Under the pieces are notes generated by a model. That model was not told where the DNA came from and searched no databases. It saw only the letters and a list, made by a program, of their open reading frames with translations. The position numbers and the translations under genes are program-made. From JAAELZ01 sp965237995 (GTDB taxonomy: Bacteria > Pseudomonadota > Gammaproteobacteria > Arenicellales > Poriferihabitantaceae): a stretch of DNA of 64,000 nt. Shown piece by piece: positions 27,601 to 36,071 of the stretch (its first letter is position 1; every line of letters begins with the position of its first letter). The DNA lies in contig CBDEGO010000003.1 of NCBI GenBank assembly GCA_965237995.1, positions 682,001-746,000 of the forward strand, in the 5' to 3' direction.

Positions 27601-28941
27601 CTAATGGCAGATCACCTTCCGACAAGTCGGTAAGTTAGTAAGATTACTATTCATCATTAAACCAACAATACTCCAGAACAAAATCGCCACCCCTGGGATT
27701 TGTAGATTAAAATCCCCTAAGCTGTGAACAAACAGGGCAATAATCGCAGAAATTGCACTAACTTGAATTATCGGAGGGTTAATCGGCTTTAGCTTCAAAA
27801 ACCAAACCATCAAGGTTATGGTAAACAATCCCGTTCCGAGCAGACCGAAATTCAAGACAAACTCAAGCACATCGCTATGCAACTCAGCAAACGTGCCACT
27901 CTGCAAACTGACATCGTGTATTAGCTTGTACGAATCTAAAAAATTACCCGCTCCAACACCGAAGAGCCAAATCGAATCAGGAAACGCTTTCAATGATGTC
28001 CACACCACATATCGAGCTTCATCTGAGAGATGCACCATCCTCTTGATCAAATCACCTAATCCATACCAAATTAAAGTGGTCAATACTAAAAGCCCACCCA
28101 ATAAGGCGTACAATATGCTCTTTATCTCTTTATCTGCCATAGGACTAGTACCTTTTATACGCCTTATTGAAAAGAGCAGTACCATCATACCCAAAAGTGC
28201 TGACAATATTCCAAGTCGTGAACTGCTTGCCAGTATTCCAACCACCATTAAACTAGAAAAACACACCTGTAACCCAATTCTCAACACTTTATTCTTCCTT
28301 AAAGATTTGGCCGACAATAGCACCCCAAGTCCTAAGCACCATGTCAACTCAAGAAAACCAGAAAAATGGTTTCGATTTACAAAAGAACCGGTGGCTACAT
28401 CTTTATAAACTACTTTCTCCCATATACCCAATATTGTTTCTTGCCCAGACTCAAACGCAATCAATCCGTATAATGCCTGCATTACACCCATTGCTACCAT
28501 AAACCAAGCTAATTTAATTGCAAGCTTTGCAGACATCTGTGACACTACCCACGCCACCCCCCAATAAGCGCTAAACATTGCCCAATAGCTTAGCGTGTCT
28601 ATTATAGAACCACTAACTAAAGCTCGGTCACAGTTCACTCCTTGTAAGCAATTATTAGCGCTTAATGATGAAAGAATAATGCCTACTCCTGGCACTATTT
28701 GAATAATAGTGAGCAATGTGAGCATCACCCAAACCCAAACCCACCAAACAACACCTCTAGAATCTCGATTTAAATTAAACACTTCAAATAAGAACGCCAA
28801 CATCGCAACGACAACTACTATTGTTCGCACCCATTCACTGTGACCACCTTTCATTAACGGTACAAATACTATCAACAACGCAATACAAAGAAATGACGCA
28901 TATTGAAATCTTGATGACTGCCTAGATTTGATTAGAGCCAT
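27601..28941 (-). CDS. O-antigen ligase/polymerase-like membrane protein (Wzy_C)
   Basis: This is a 446-residue polytopic protein with about 11-12 hydrophobic helices and the Wzy_C signature in the large periplasmic loop, FAELHSDVLEFVLNFGLLGTGLF. Members either polymerise repeat units or transfer glycan to lipid A or proteins; the sequence does not decide which. Its ATG overlaps the stop of the upstream dehydratase gene by one base. The last five codons (V I C H stop) come from the terminal repeat of the adjoining IS3 element, so the natural C-terminus was replaced by the insertion. Most of the protein, including the signature loop, is intact. Confidence 0.82.
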   Translation of the reverse strand: MALIKSRQSSRFQYASFLCIALLIVFVPLMKGGHSEWVRTIVVVVAMLAFLFEVFNLNRDSRGVVWWVWVWVMLTLLTIIQIVPGVGIILSSLSANNCLQGVNCDRALVSGSIIDTLSYWAMFSAYWGVAWVVSQMSAKLAIKLAWFMVAMGVMQALYGLIAFESGQETILGIWEKVVYKDVATGSFVNRNHFSGFLELTWCLGLGVLLSAKSLRKNKVLRIGLQVCFSSLMVVGILASSSRLGILSALLGMMVLLFSIRRIKGTSPMADKEIKSILYALLGGLLVLTTLIWYGLGDLIKRMVHLSDEARYVVWTSLKAFPDSIWLFGVGAGNFLDSYKLIHDVSLQSGTFAELHSDVLEFVLNFGLLGTGLFTITLMVWFLKLKPINPPIIQVSAISAIIALFVHSLGDFNLQIPGVAILFWSIVGLMMNSNLTNLPTCRKVICH

Positions 28942-30776
28942 TAGAGAACCTCGTTGACTGTTCTAGGTACATAGCCTTCAACAACATTCATAAAAAGTGC
29001 ATCAATTAAAGCCCTGTCCTCGGCTTTCAAAGCCTGATCTAGAGAGTCAATTAACTGCTTAATTTTATCGAACGGAAGGGCTTCTTCATTTGCTTTCATT
29101 ATTCTTGTATGCTTAGTTGGACTAGAATGGTCACCGATAAGCAATTCTTCGTACAATTTTTCTCCTGGCCGTAGACTGGTATATTCAATAGCAATATCAC
29201 CATCAGGGTTAGTTTCGTCCAATACTTTGAGCCCACTCAAATGAATCATATGTCGCGCCATCTCATCAATTTTAACTGGGCTTCCCATATCTAAAACAAA
29301 CACATCGCCCCCCTCAGCCATCGCTCCAGATTGAATGACTAACTCTGCAGCTTCTGAAATAGTCATAAAATACCGAGTGACCGCCTCATGAGTAACTGTC
29401 ACTGGGCCACCATCACGGATTTGCTGCCTAAACAAAGGAATCACTGAGCCTGATGACCCTATAACGTTTCCGAAACGAACTGCAGAAAAGCAAGTTCCTG
29501 CATCCTTTTGATCTAACCCTTGCACTATCAGTTCTGATACACGTTTTGTCGCACCCATAATATTTGTAGGTCGTACAGCCTTATCGGTTGATATTAATAC
29601 AAAATTATCAACTCGATGCGCTAAAGCGGCATTAGCTATCGTATAAGTACCCATCACATTATTCTCTATACCAGCAGCCAAGTTACGTTCTACCATAGGT
29701 ACATGTTTGTATGCAGCCGCGTGATAAACAGTATTTACTTTATAGCGAGTCAAGATACGCTCCAACATCTCTCGGTCCAAAACTGAACCAAGAACCGGCA
29801 TAATTGAAGCTCCCGTTTTTTCTAATTCTGATATCAGAGAATACAAACTGTATTCATGCTGCTCAATTAGAATAAGCATAGATGGAGATTGCTTTACAAT
29901 CTGACGACACAGCTCAGAACCAATTGAGCCCCCAGCACCAGTCACCATGACCACTTTTCCAGCAATTGGAAGCTTCATCAGGTTTAAATCGGCTGGCACT
30001 GGATCTCTGCCTAGTAAATCAGCCATATCCACCTCACGAATATCATCAACTGTAACCTCACAATTAACTATTTCATCTAAACTGGGCAGCGACCTCACTT
30101 TTACGGGATAAGGCTCTAATGCTGTTAGTATTCTTCTACGACGGGACCTAGATGCGGAAGGAATAGCTAGCAAAATTTCTTCTACTTCATATTTTTCGAT
30201 TAGCCTCACAATTTCCTGATCAGAATAGACCTTATATCCTTCCAGTACACGATCATGCAACAGGGGGGAATCATCAATAAATCCACATGGAAGGTATTTG
30301 TTACCGAAAGATAATAAGGTTGCTAGCTGCACACCCGCAGTGCCTGCTCCGTAAATCAACACATTCTTACTAGGGTCTTTACTGCCATTGCTATCACCCT
30401 GATGAATCAAATACCAACTCCTTAGAAGGCGGACACTAACAACTCCGACCAACATCATCAACCAGATCAAAACCGAAAGGCTATAGGGAAAGTCTAATGA
30501 AAACAACCAAATAATCGAACAAAAGATCGCACTTAAAGCCGTGACACTTTTGAGCAAAACGTACGCAGACTTAAACGTTAAAACCTTCAGATACGCTTCG
30601 TAAAGCCCTAACCAATAAAACAATGGGACTGCTAACATTACAAGCAACACCAGCACCAGTCGCTCTTGGAAAGCAATATTGCCCCCATCAACATTAAGCA
30701 ATAAAAAAGATGCGATTATTGAGAATGTCAACACTGCTAAGTCAAGCAATGCATATATATATTTTTTTGAATTCAT
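28941..30776 (-). CDS. Membrane-bound nucleotide-sugar 4,6-dehydratase (WbpM/CapD family)
   Basis: This is a 611-residue enzyme of the FlaA1/WbpM group, which converts UDP-GlcNAc to a 4-keto-6-deoxy sugar. Four N-terminal helices (about 1-110) anchor it. A CoA-binding-like Rossmann region has VLIYGAGTAGVQLA. The catalytic dehydratase domain starts with GKVVMVTGAGGSIGSELCRQI and contains STDKAVRPTNIMGATKR, in which methionine replaces the usual SDR tyrosine, as is normal for this group. SLRPGEKLYEELL is the C-terminal hallmark. It precedes the ligase-like gene with a one-base overlap, so both serve one polysaccharide pathway. Confidence 0.93.
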   Translation of the reverse strand: MNSKKYIYALLDLAVLTFSIIASFLLLNVDGGNIAFQERLVLVLLVMLAVPLFYWLGLYEAYLKVLTFKSAYVLLKSVTALSAIFCSIIWLFSLDFPYSLSVLIWLMMLVGVVSVRLLRSWYLIHQGDSNGSKDPSKNVLIYGAGTAGVQLATLLSFGNKYLPCGFIDDSPLLHDRVLEGYKVYSDQEIVRLIEKYEVEEILLAIPSASRSRRRRILTALEPYPVKVRSLPSLDEIVNCEVTVDDIREVDMADLLGRDPVPADLNLMKLPIAGKVVMVTGAGGSIGSELCRQIVKQSPSMLILIEQHEYSLYSLISELEKTGASIMPVLGSVLDREMLERILTRYKVNTVYHAAAYKHVPMVERNLAAGIENNVMGTYTIANAALAHRVDNFVLISTDKAVRPTNIMGATKRVSELIVQGLDQKDAGTCFSAVRFGNVIGSSGSVIPLFRQQIRDGGPVTVTHEAVTRYFMTISEAAELVIQSGAMAEGGDVFVLDMGSPVKIDEMARHMIHLSGLKVLDETNPDGDIAIEYTSLRPGEKLYEELLIGDHSSPTKHTRIMKANEEALPFDKIKQLIDSLDQALKAEDRALIDALFMNVVEGYVPRTVNEVL

Positions 30777-31139
30777 TCGCGATGGTAGCTACATCAATGT
30801 AGGAGCTAGATAATAACTAAACTGCTCATCAGAGCCATATTGGTTTATATTATTGCAATTGCCGAATTTTAATTACTACACCAAACAGATTTCAGATATA
30901 AATACGAATAGTAGCCTCGCAACATACCTTATTTGTATCTAGTATAAAACCAAGAAGCTTATTGGACAGCTAGCTTATGAAACGCGAACATAAACAAGAA
31001 GTATTATAACCCGTGGTGTATATTAACTGATTGCAATTTTGATGTTGTTCAGTATCTGCCATCAAGTTGATTTAGCCATTGAACAGCTGTTAAAGCTGTA
31101 ACCTTGGATAACACCAGAGTCACCATCTCTTGGAATAAC
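30777..31139. other. Region upstream of the WbpM-type gene, no gene recognised
   Basis: About 360 AT-rich bases lie between the dehydratase start and the next IS end. A short hairpin, CTACAT-CA-ATGTAG at 30788-30801, sits just upstream of the start codon. No coding frame with a family signature was found; part may be leftover sequence from disrupted genes. Confidence 0.4.
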
Positions 31140-32408
31140 TGAATCGCCCCGCACTGATCGGAGACATTTATATCTGAGTCATGCAGCTTTGCTTGACTCG
31201 GTTTGTTGATGATACATCAATTCATATTCAGCAGGTGGTACATCACCAATAGGTTCTAATATCCTTCGGTTATTGAACCAATCCACCCATGCCAATGTGG
31301 CATGCTCTACTTTCTCTATCGACCTCCAAGGCCCATCCTTATAAATTATCTCAGCCGTGTACAAAGCATTAATGCTTTCAGCCATCGGGTTATCATAGAA
31401 ATCTCCAACACTGCCAACGGAAGCATTGAAGCCTGCCTCAGTTAACCGATCAGAATAACGAATAGATAGATACACTGGCTCCCACGGTCACTATGATGAA
31501 TAACGCCCTTAGACTTACCACGCGCCCATAAAGCTTGCTCTAAAGCATCTAGCACTAAGTCAGTCCGCATAGACTTCAACTACAAAAGCGACATAGACAA
31601 AGCCACTCCATGTCGCGACATAAGTAATATCCGCAACCCAAAGCTGATTAGGGCGTGTAGCCTTGAATTGGCGATTAACCAAATCCAATGGCTTCTCGCT
31701 GTGCTCTAAGCTAACAGTTGTTTTACAAGCTCTTCCTCAGCGCACGCCTTGTATTCCTAGCTTGCGCATCAACCTTTCAACTGTAAAGCGGCCTACAGGA
31801 ATTGATTCACGGTTTAACTGCTTCCATACTTTACGGGCGCCATACAAACTATGCTGCTCTTCCCATACACGACTCACCTCAATCTCCATAGCCTCGTTTC
31901 TTCTGATGCGGCGTGAGCGTTGATCAGGGTGACGTTCTAAATGTTTACAACGATAATACATAGACGGTGCAATCGGCAATACATTACAGATTGGCTCGAC
32001 ACCGTACTTATGTCGATGTTTATCAATAAAGGCCACCATTACTTCGGTTTGCGGTCGAGCTCCGCCTGGGCGAAAAAGCTGCTGCTTTGCGGAGTATTTC
32101 ATTCGCTCGCTTAAGCTCTTTATTCTCGCGCTGTAGATCTTTGAGTATTTTAGCTTGATCTGTAGTTACTCCAGATCTTACTCCTGAATCGACTTCGATC
32201 TTGTTGATCCAAGTTCTTAACGTTTCTGGAGTACAACCAATTTTGGCGGCGATTGACTGTGTCGCAGCCCAACGTGATGAGTATTCATGTTCGCTGGTCA
32301 AAACCAAACGAACCGCGCGTTCCCGTACTTCAGCAGGATAAGTATTTCTTCTGTTCATAGACTAATTCTCTCAAGTTAATTAGTCTCCTACCAGTCCGGG
32401 GCGATTCA
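31140..32408 (-). mobile_element. Degenerate IS3-family element inserted in an IS481-type transposase
   Basis: The imperfect 26-bp inverted ends are TGAATCGCCCCGCACTGATC... at 31140-31165 and the complement of a matching stretch ending at 32408, agreeing at about 23 of 26 positions. The 1269-bp element carries an IS51-like orfA/orfB on the minus strand. Its right end lies immediately against a truncated IS481-type reading frame. No flanking duplication was found (AAC against TAG). The element is dead, given several lesions in its genes. Confidence 0.85.
31179..32358 (-). pseudogene. IS3-family transposase orfA-orfB remnant
   Basis: Starting at the ATG at 32358, orfA has the expected HTH (VRERAVRLVLTSEHEYSS and IGCTPETLRTWINK) and a zipper. 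It shifts frame near 32080, where one T of a T-run is missing. OrfB continues with VMVAFIDKHRHKYGVEPIC and VSRVWEEQHSLYGARKVWKQL, then an in-frame TGA (31737-31739, where arginine is expected), then QLWVADITYVATWSGFVYVAF. After that a deletion of about 15 codons removes the segment before MRTDLVLDALEQAL. The C-terminal part keeps SVGDFYDNPMAESINALYTAE and the final domain. At least three inactivating lesions are present. Confidence 0.88.
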
Positions 32409-33183
32409 TAGTCTTCGTATGTTCAATATCGTTAAGAATCATATAGAGCTGGTAGTCATGCTGGTCGGCGCGACCACAATACTCGGTGCCTCTATCAGTT
32501 AGTATACGCAGCATGGGCAAACCCTGTTCTTCGTAAAATGGTAGCACTCGGTCATTTAACATATCAGCCGCAGTAATCGGTGTTTTGGTTGTATAGAGCT
32601 TGGCGTGGACCACTTTGCTGTAGGTATCAACAAAGGTCTGTTGATAAACTCGTCCAATCCCTTTGAAGGTACCGACATAGTAGGTGCCTGTGATCCTAGG
32701 TAGCTTGGATGCGCTGTATCTATCTCACCGCTGGCCTATCGTCATCTTTCTTGCGCTCCATCGCAGCGACTTGAGATTCAGCCAGAATCAAACCTTCGGC
32801 GGCAACTGTGTCAGACAAGGCTTTGAGTCTATCTTTAAAGCAAGCCAAACCGTGGCGTAACTAAATGCTACGCACACCAGAGAGTGAAACAATTGTTCCT
32901 AGCTTGCGTAACTCATTGCTGGTTCAATTTTGCCCATATACTAGCCATCCAGAGCGTAATCAAGCACAATAGTTTCGATCGCTGGATCAACTCTATTCTT
33001 GAGATTTGGCGTTCGTCTGTTTCGATCAAATAGAGCTTCTACGACACCTTCATCCGATGCTTCTTTGTAGCAGCAAAAAGTATCTCGAGAAAGCCCCATC
33101 ATCTTGCAGGCTTTGGAGACGTTTCCAAGTTCTTCGGCTAAGTTTAATAGACCGACTTTATGTTTAATTACTTTATCGTTAGT
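32409..33183 (-). pseudogene. IS481-type transposase remnant, truncated by an IS3 insertion
   Basis: Read on the minus strand from about 33183, the frame gives KHKVGLLNLAEELGNVSKAC and LFDRNRRTPNLKNRVD, an HTH start typical of one IS481 subgroup. After stops and frame changes it continues with GTYYVGTFKGIGRVYQQTF, DTYSKVVHAKLYTTKTPITAAD and MLRILTDRGTEYCG (catalytic aspartate). It ends abruptly at HTKT, where the IS3 end begins. The rest of the catalytic domain is missing on the other side of that element, so part was deleted. No intact ORF is possible. Confidence 0.82.
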
Positions 33184-33290
33184 ATATAATGAGAATTATT
33201 TTGTTTAAATGTTGATAATCACATCTAAACGGGTAACTCTCACTAAATCAAGTTCAGCTACACCTCACTTGATTTAGCTATGCGTCAGAT

Positions 33291-33608
33291 TTAGTCTAAA
33301 CTTCTCCAGATAAGACTAGCCGCCATTTCTTTACGAAGAGATGGCTTTAGTACTTTTCCTCGAGCGCCTCTTGGCGGATCTCCGCTTTTAGACGCTCTTC
33401 CGCGTACATTTTCTTGAGCCGTTTGTCCTCAGCTTCAAGTTCTTTCATTCGACGCATTAGTGACGCGTCCATACCGCCGTACTTGGCGCGCCAAAAAGCT
33501 TGCAGAGCTCATAGCATGTTCACGACATAACTCCTGAACGGGTACACCGCTTTCGTTTTGCTTAAGGATTGCTAGGATTTGGGTATCGGTAAATCTTGGT
33601 GTTCGCAT
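33291..33608 (-). pseudogene. Second IS3-family orfA remnant with start of orfB
   Basis: From the ATG at 33608 the frame reads MRTPRFTDTQILAILKQNES and LCREHAMSSASF. It then needs a one-base shift to read FWRAKYGGMDASLMRRMKE, LKKMYAEERLKAEIRQEAL and, through a stop, the orfB opening KPSLRKEMAASLI. These are the blocks of the IS3 subgroup whose OrfB begins MVKPS. Everything after about 33291 is gone. It is a distinct family member from the copy at 31140-32408. Confidence 0.82.
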
Positions 33609-33648
33609 AAAAATTCTCCTATTGAGATTGTAAGAATTTTCTACTTAT

Positions 33649-33745
33649 GGGGCTGCTCTAGTTAACTAACTCGTTTCTGCTTTAACCCATTGTTTCAATT
33701 GCGTTAATTGATCCTTTGGGACACCATCAAATTCTATCATTTGAA
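33649..33745 (-). mobile_element. IS1595-like terminal fragment (remnant)
   Basis: GGGGCTG and the following about 70 bases line up with the end of the intact IS1595 element at 25675 (shared CCCATTGTTTCAATTG, TTAATTGATC-type segments and TTTGGG), with substitutions. The alignment then jumps to a stretch resembling ACACCATTAAA further inside the element. This is an old, internally deleted copy in the same orientation as the intact one. Confidence 0.7.
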
Positions 33746-33882
33746 TTTAGACTCTCAGCATGCCCCATTATACCTAGATAATAATTTGCGTAGTAAGTAC
33801 AGACACCAGACTTCAGATTCCTATGGGCTCATTCATCTACGCCTAAAGGCGTGGTGTTGTTCTGCCTTACGACCCTATAAAT

Positions 33883-35304
33883 TCAGTATGCGCTTTTCCC
33901 TCTAAACCCATGGATCATAGTTAGAAGGATTATTTTTAGGTCGAAGCCCAAATTCCATGTTGATATATATTCAAGATCAAATTTAACGCGTTGTTGCATT
34001 TTATCCGCTGTATCAGTTTCACCTCGCCAGCCATTAACTTGAGCCCAGCCAGTAATACCCGGTTTAACTATATGCCTACCCATGTAATTAGGTATTCGGT
34101 TACGATAATATTCATTATGTGCAACCGCATGCGGCCTTGGCCCTACCACCGACATTGTCCCCTGCAATACATTTACAAATTGAGGCAACTCGTCTAATGA
34201 ATATTTACGAATAATTTTGCCCACTTTAGTTACTCGAGAATCACCTTTTGTAGCTTGATGTACCTTATCGCCATCTTCGCTCACTATCATAGAACGAAAC
34301 TTCCAGACCTCAATTTCGTTCCCTTCTATTCCATAACGTCTTTGTTTAAAAATGACCGAACCTTTAGATTCCACCTTTATTAAAATAGCTATTATTAGCA
34401 TAATAGGCCAAATCAAAACCAGCACTAGAGTAGCGAACACTTTATCAAATGTATTTTTCATCATCGCATCTAGCCCTACGATACGCGGAGCTGACATATT
34501 CAAAATAGATATGCCTGCAAATCGGTCAATCGGGTATTTTAGAATTTCTGCACCTATCCAGTCAGGCACGAACTGTATTTGCACGGAAGTTTTTTGCAAT
34601 ACCTCAACAGCTTCGTTAATACGTATTTGATATGTTAATGGTAACGTAATCCAAACTTGATCAATACGCATGGAGGAATTACGGTCTTCCCGACTTTGTT
34701 CTATCATGTCGAATAAGGTACTTAAACTACCATATACTGGCAAACCAGCTACCTGAGTATGTCCAACATTATCATCAAAAAAACCAAGTACATTAGTTCC
34801 AGTCCAGGACTCTTTTTGTAGCTTATTGGCAACTAGCACCCCTAATTTCCCCGCACCATAGATCACTGCGTTGCGTCTATTTTTACCGTCACGCCTCACC
34901 TTCCTCAACCAGATCCTTATTACCACTCTAAGAAGTACCAATAAACTTGCTGTCAATAATGCTGTAATGCTTGCCCACTCTCGAGAAACAACGCTACCAG
35001 TTTTGGTTGCATAAGCTATTAGAGTTAGTATAAGCAAAACAATTGCCCATGCAATCAACAGCGTTATAACTTCTCGTGTGAGCGACTGCCCTCTGCGGAC
35101 TTGATAAATCCTTGCAACCTTGAATACAACATGGCTAATTAAGACAGCCATCAAAACAGAATTTATAGCTTCGGTGCTCAGCTGTAACGAACCGACTTTT
35201 ATATAGTATGCAATATATCCCGATACGGCAATCAATGTGATATCTAACAGTCTGTAAGACCGCTCTAATGCTTTTGTATATTTCTGAAAGAAGCCTATTG
35301 CCAC
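33883..35304 (-). CDS. Undecaprenyl-phosphate sugar-1-phosphate transferase (WcaJ/PssY type)
   Basis: This is a 473-residue polyisoprenyl-phosphate hexose-1-phosphate transferase that starts glycan assembly on the lipid carrier. Four N-terminal helices precede a CoA-binding-like domain (AVIYGAGKLGVLVANKL). A further helix leads to the catalytic domain with FKQRRYGIEGNEIEVWKFRSM, the DELPQFVNVLQGTMSVVGPRP signature region and KPGITGWAQVNGWRGET. The sugar (glucose or galactose) is not decidable. It lies between two IS1595-like end fragments, with the upstream one only 26 bases before the start, so its native promoter has probably been displaced. Confidence 0.93.
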   Translation of the reverse strand: MAIGFFQKYTKALERSYRLLDITLIAVSGYIAYYIKVGSLQLSTEAINSVLMAVLISHVVFKVARIYQVRRGQSLTREVITLLIAWAIVLLILTLIAYATKTGSVVSREWASITALLTASLLVLLRVVIRIWLRKVRRDGKNRRNAVIYGAGKLGVLVANKLQKESWTGTNVLGFFDDNVGHTQVAGLPVYGSLSTLFDMIEQSREDRNSSMRIDQVWITLPLTYQIRINEAVEVLQKTSVQIQFVPDWIGAEILKYPIDRFAGISILNMSAPRIVGLDAMMKNTFDKVFATLVLVLIWPIMLIIAILIKVESKGSVIFKQRRYGIEGNEIEVWKFRSMIVSEDGDKVHQATKGDSRVTKVGKIIRKYSLDELPQFVNVLQGTMSVVGPRPHAVAHNEYYRNRIPNYMGRHIVKPGITGWAQVNGWRGETDTADKMQQRVKFDLEYISTWNLGFDLKIILLTMIHGFRGKSAY

Positions 35305-35329
35305 GACTTTACTACTAGATATATTTAAT

Positions 35330-35384
35330 GGGCGCCTTAGTTAATTAAGCTATTCTGCTTTATAACCCCATTGTTTCAATTCAA
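35330..35384 (-). mobile_element. IS1595-like terminal fragment (remnant)
   Basis: The stretch GGGCGCCTTAGTTAATTAAG and the following CTGCTTTATAACCCCATTG match the left end of the intact IS1595 copy at 25675 in order, with several substitutions and one-base indels. It has the same orientation as the fragment at 33649, so the sugar-transferase gene lies between two directly repeated end fragments. Confidence 0.6.
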
Positions 35385-36071
35385 TAAACAATTTAACCGC
35401 TAGCAGAGAGGCGTTATTTTACATTCTCCCACTTCGCGTCGTTCATCATATTTTCGCACATGGCGAATCATGTGAAATTCGGTCGATACAGATTCAATCT
35501 AGAACGATTGCTTACGCAGTAGGTTAGTATAGTAAGATTGCCCCGCATTTTTTTAATATTCATTACATACAGTTCCTTAATCGGATTCAGTTATTTTACA
35601 TATTCCGCTCTTACTTCAGAATGCGGCACAAATAGCTAGTATTATTCCAATCTATCAGAACTCTAGGTCACACTTAGAGATATTTTTAATAAATTGTGTC
35701 ATATCCTAAGTAAATAAGGACTCACGGGAGGTGCATCTGATAGTTATGTTCGCAAACTCTCAGCGATTTGTGCATGGAATTTCATATAAGCCTCACTGAG
35801 CAAATCAGGGTACTAGCAAAATATAAAACCCCTCAAACTTTTGGAAATTGAGCAGCCGTTTAGAGTCATCACCTAAATAGCATCTAAAAACTATCTTACC
35901 ACCATCTTCAAGAGAGGGGGGCGAGAAATGAAACTCTTGGCACGATTTAATATTATAAGCACCTCTTGCTTGAGTTTGTATTAGGCTCTTTATCCCATAT
36001 TTTAAGTCAACCTTGTGGTCAAATACGTACACTTAATATGTGACATTCACAACTAGGCCCTCTAGCAAAAC
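35385..36071. other. Region without a recognised gene
   Basis: About 690 bases lie between the IS fragment and the large repeat protein. A 75-codon minus frame (35805-36032, GTG start) has no family match, signal or ribosome site that I can see, so I leave it uncalled. No strong terminator was seen behind the repeat-protein gene. Confidence 0.4.

Larger units (their letters stand above)
25644..27614 (+). mobile_element. IS3-family element carrying a nested IS1595-family insertion
   Basis: The outer ends are inverted repeats: TGATCTGCCATTAGT begins at 25644, and its exact complement ACTAATGGCAGATCA ends at 27614, with further partial matching inward. Between them lie orfA and orfB of an IS3-type transposase on the plus strand, and a second element occupies 25675-26382 in the left end. 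Without the insert the copy is about 1.26 kb, normal for IS3. Flanking triplets AAC and CCT do not match, so no target duplication can be seen. The orfB frame is damaged, so autonomous movement is doubtful. Confidence 0.88.

Noticed and set aside
25670..27620. Possible CRISPR or integron structure because of repeated ends
   Set aside because: The repeats resolve fully as terminal inverted repeats of two insertion sequences; no array of spaced direct repeats exists.
33839..33852. ACGCC-TAAA-GGCGT hairpin behind the sugar-transferase gene
   Set aside because: Only a 5-bp stem and no T-run on the transcribed strand, so terminator status is not supported.
35805..36032. 75-codon minus-strand frame with GTG start
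   Set aside because: No family match, signal or ribosome site was seen; AT-rich sequence next to IS debris makes chance frames likely.
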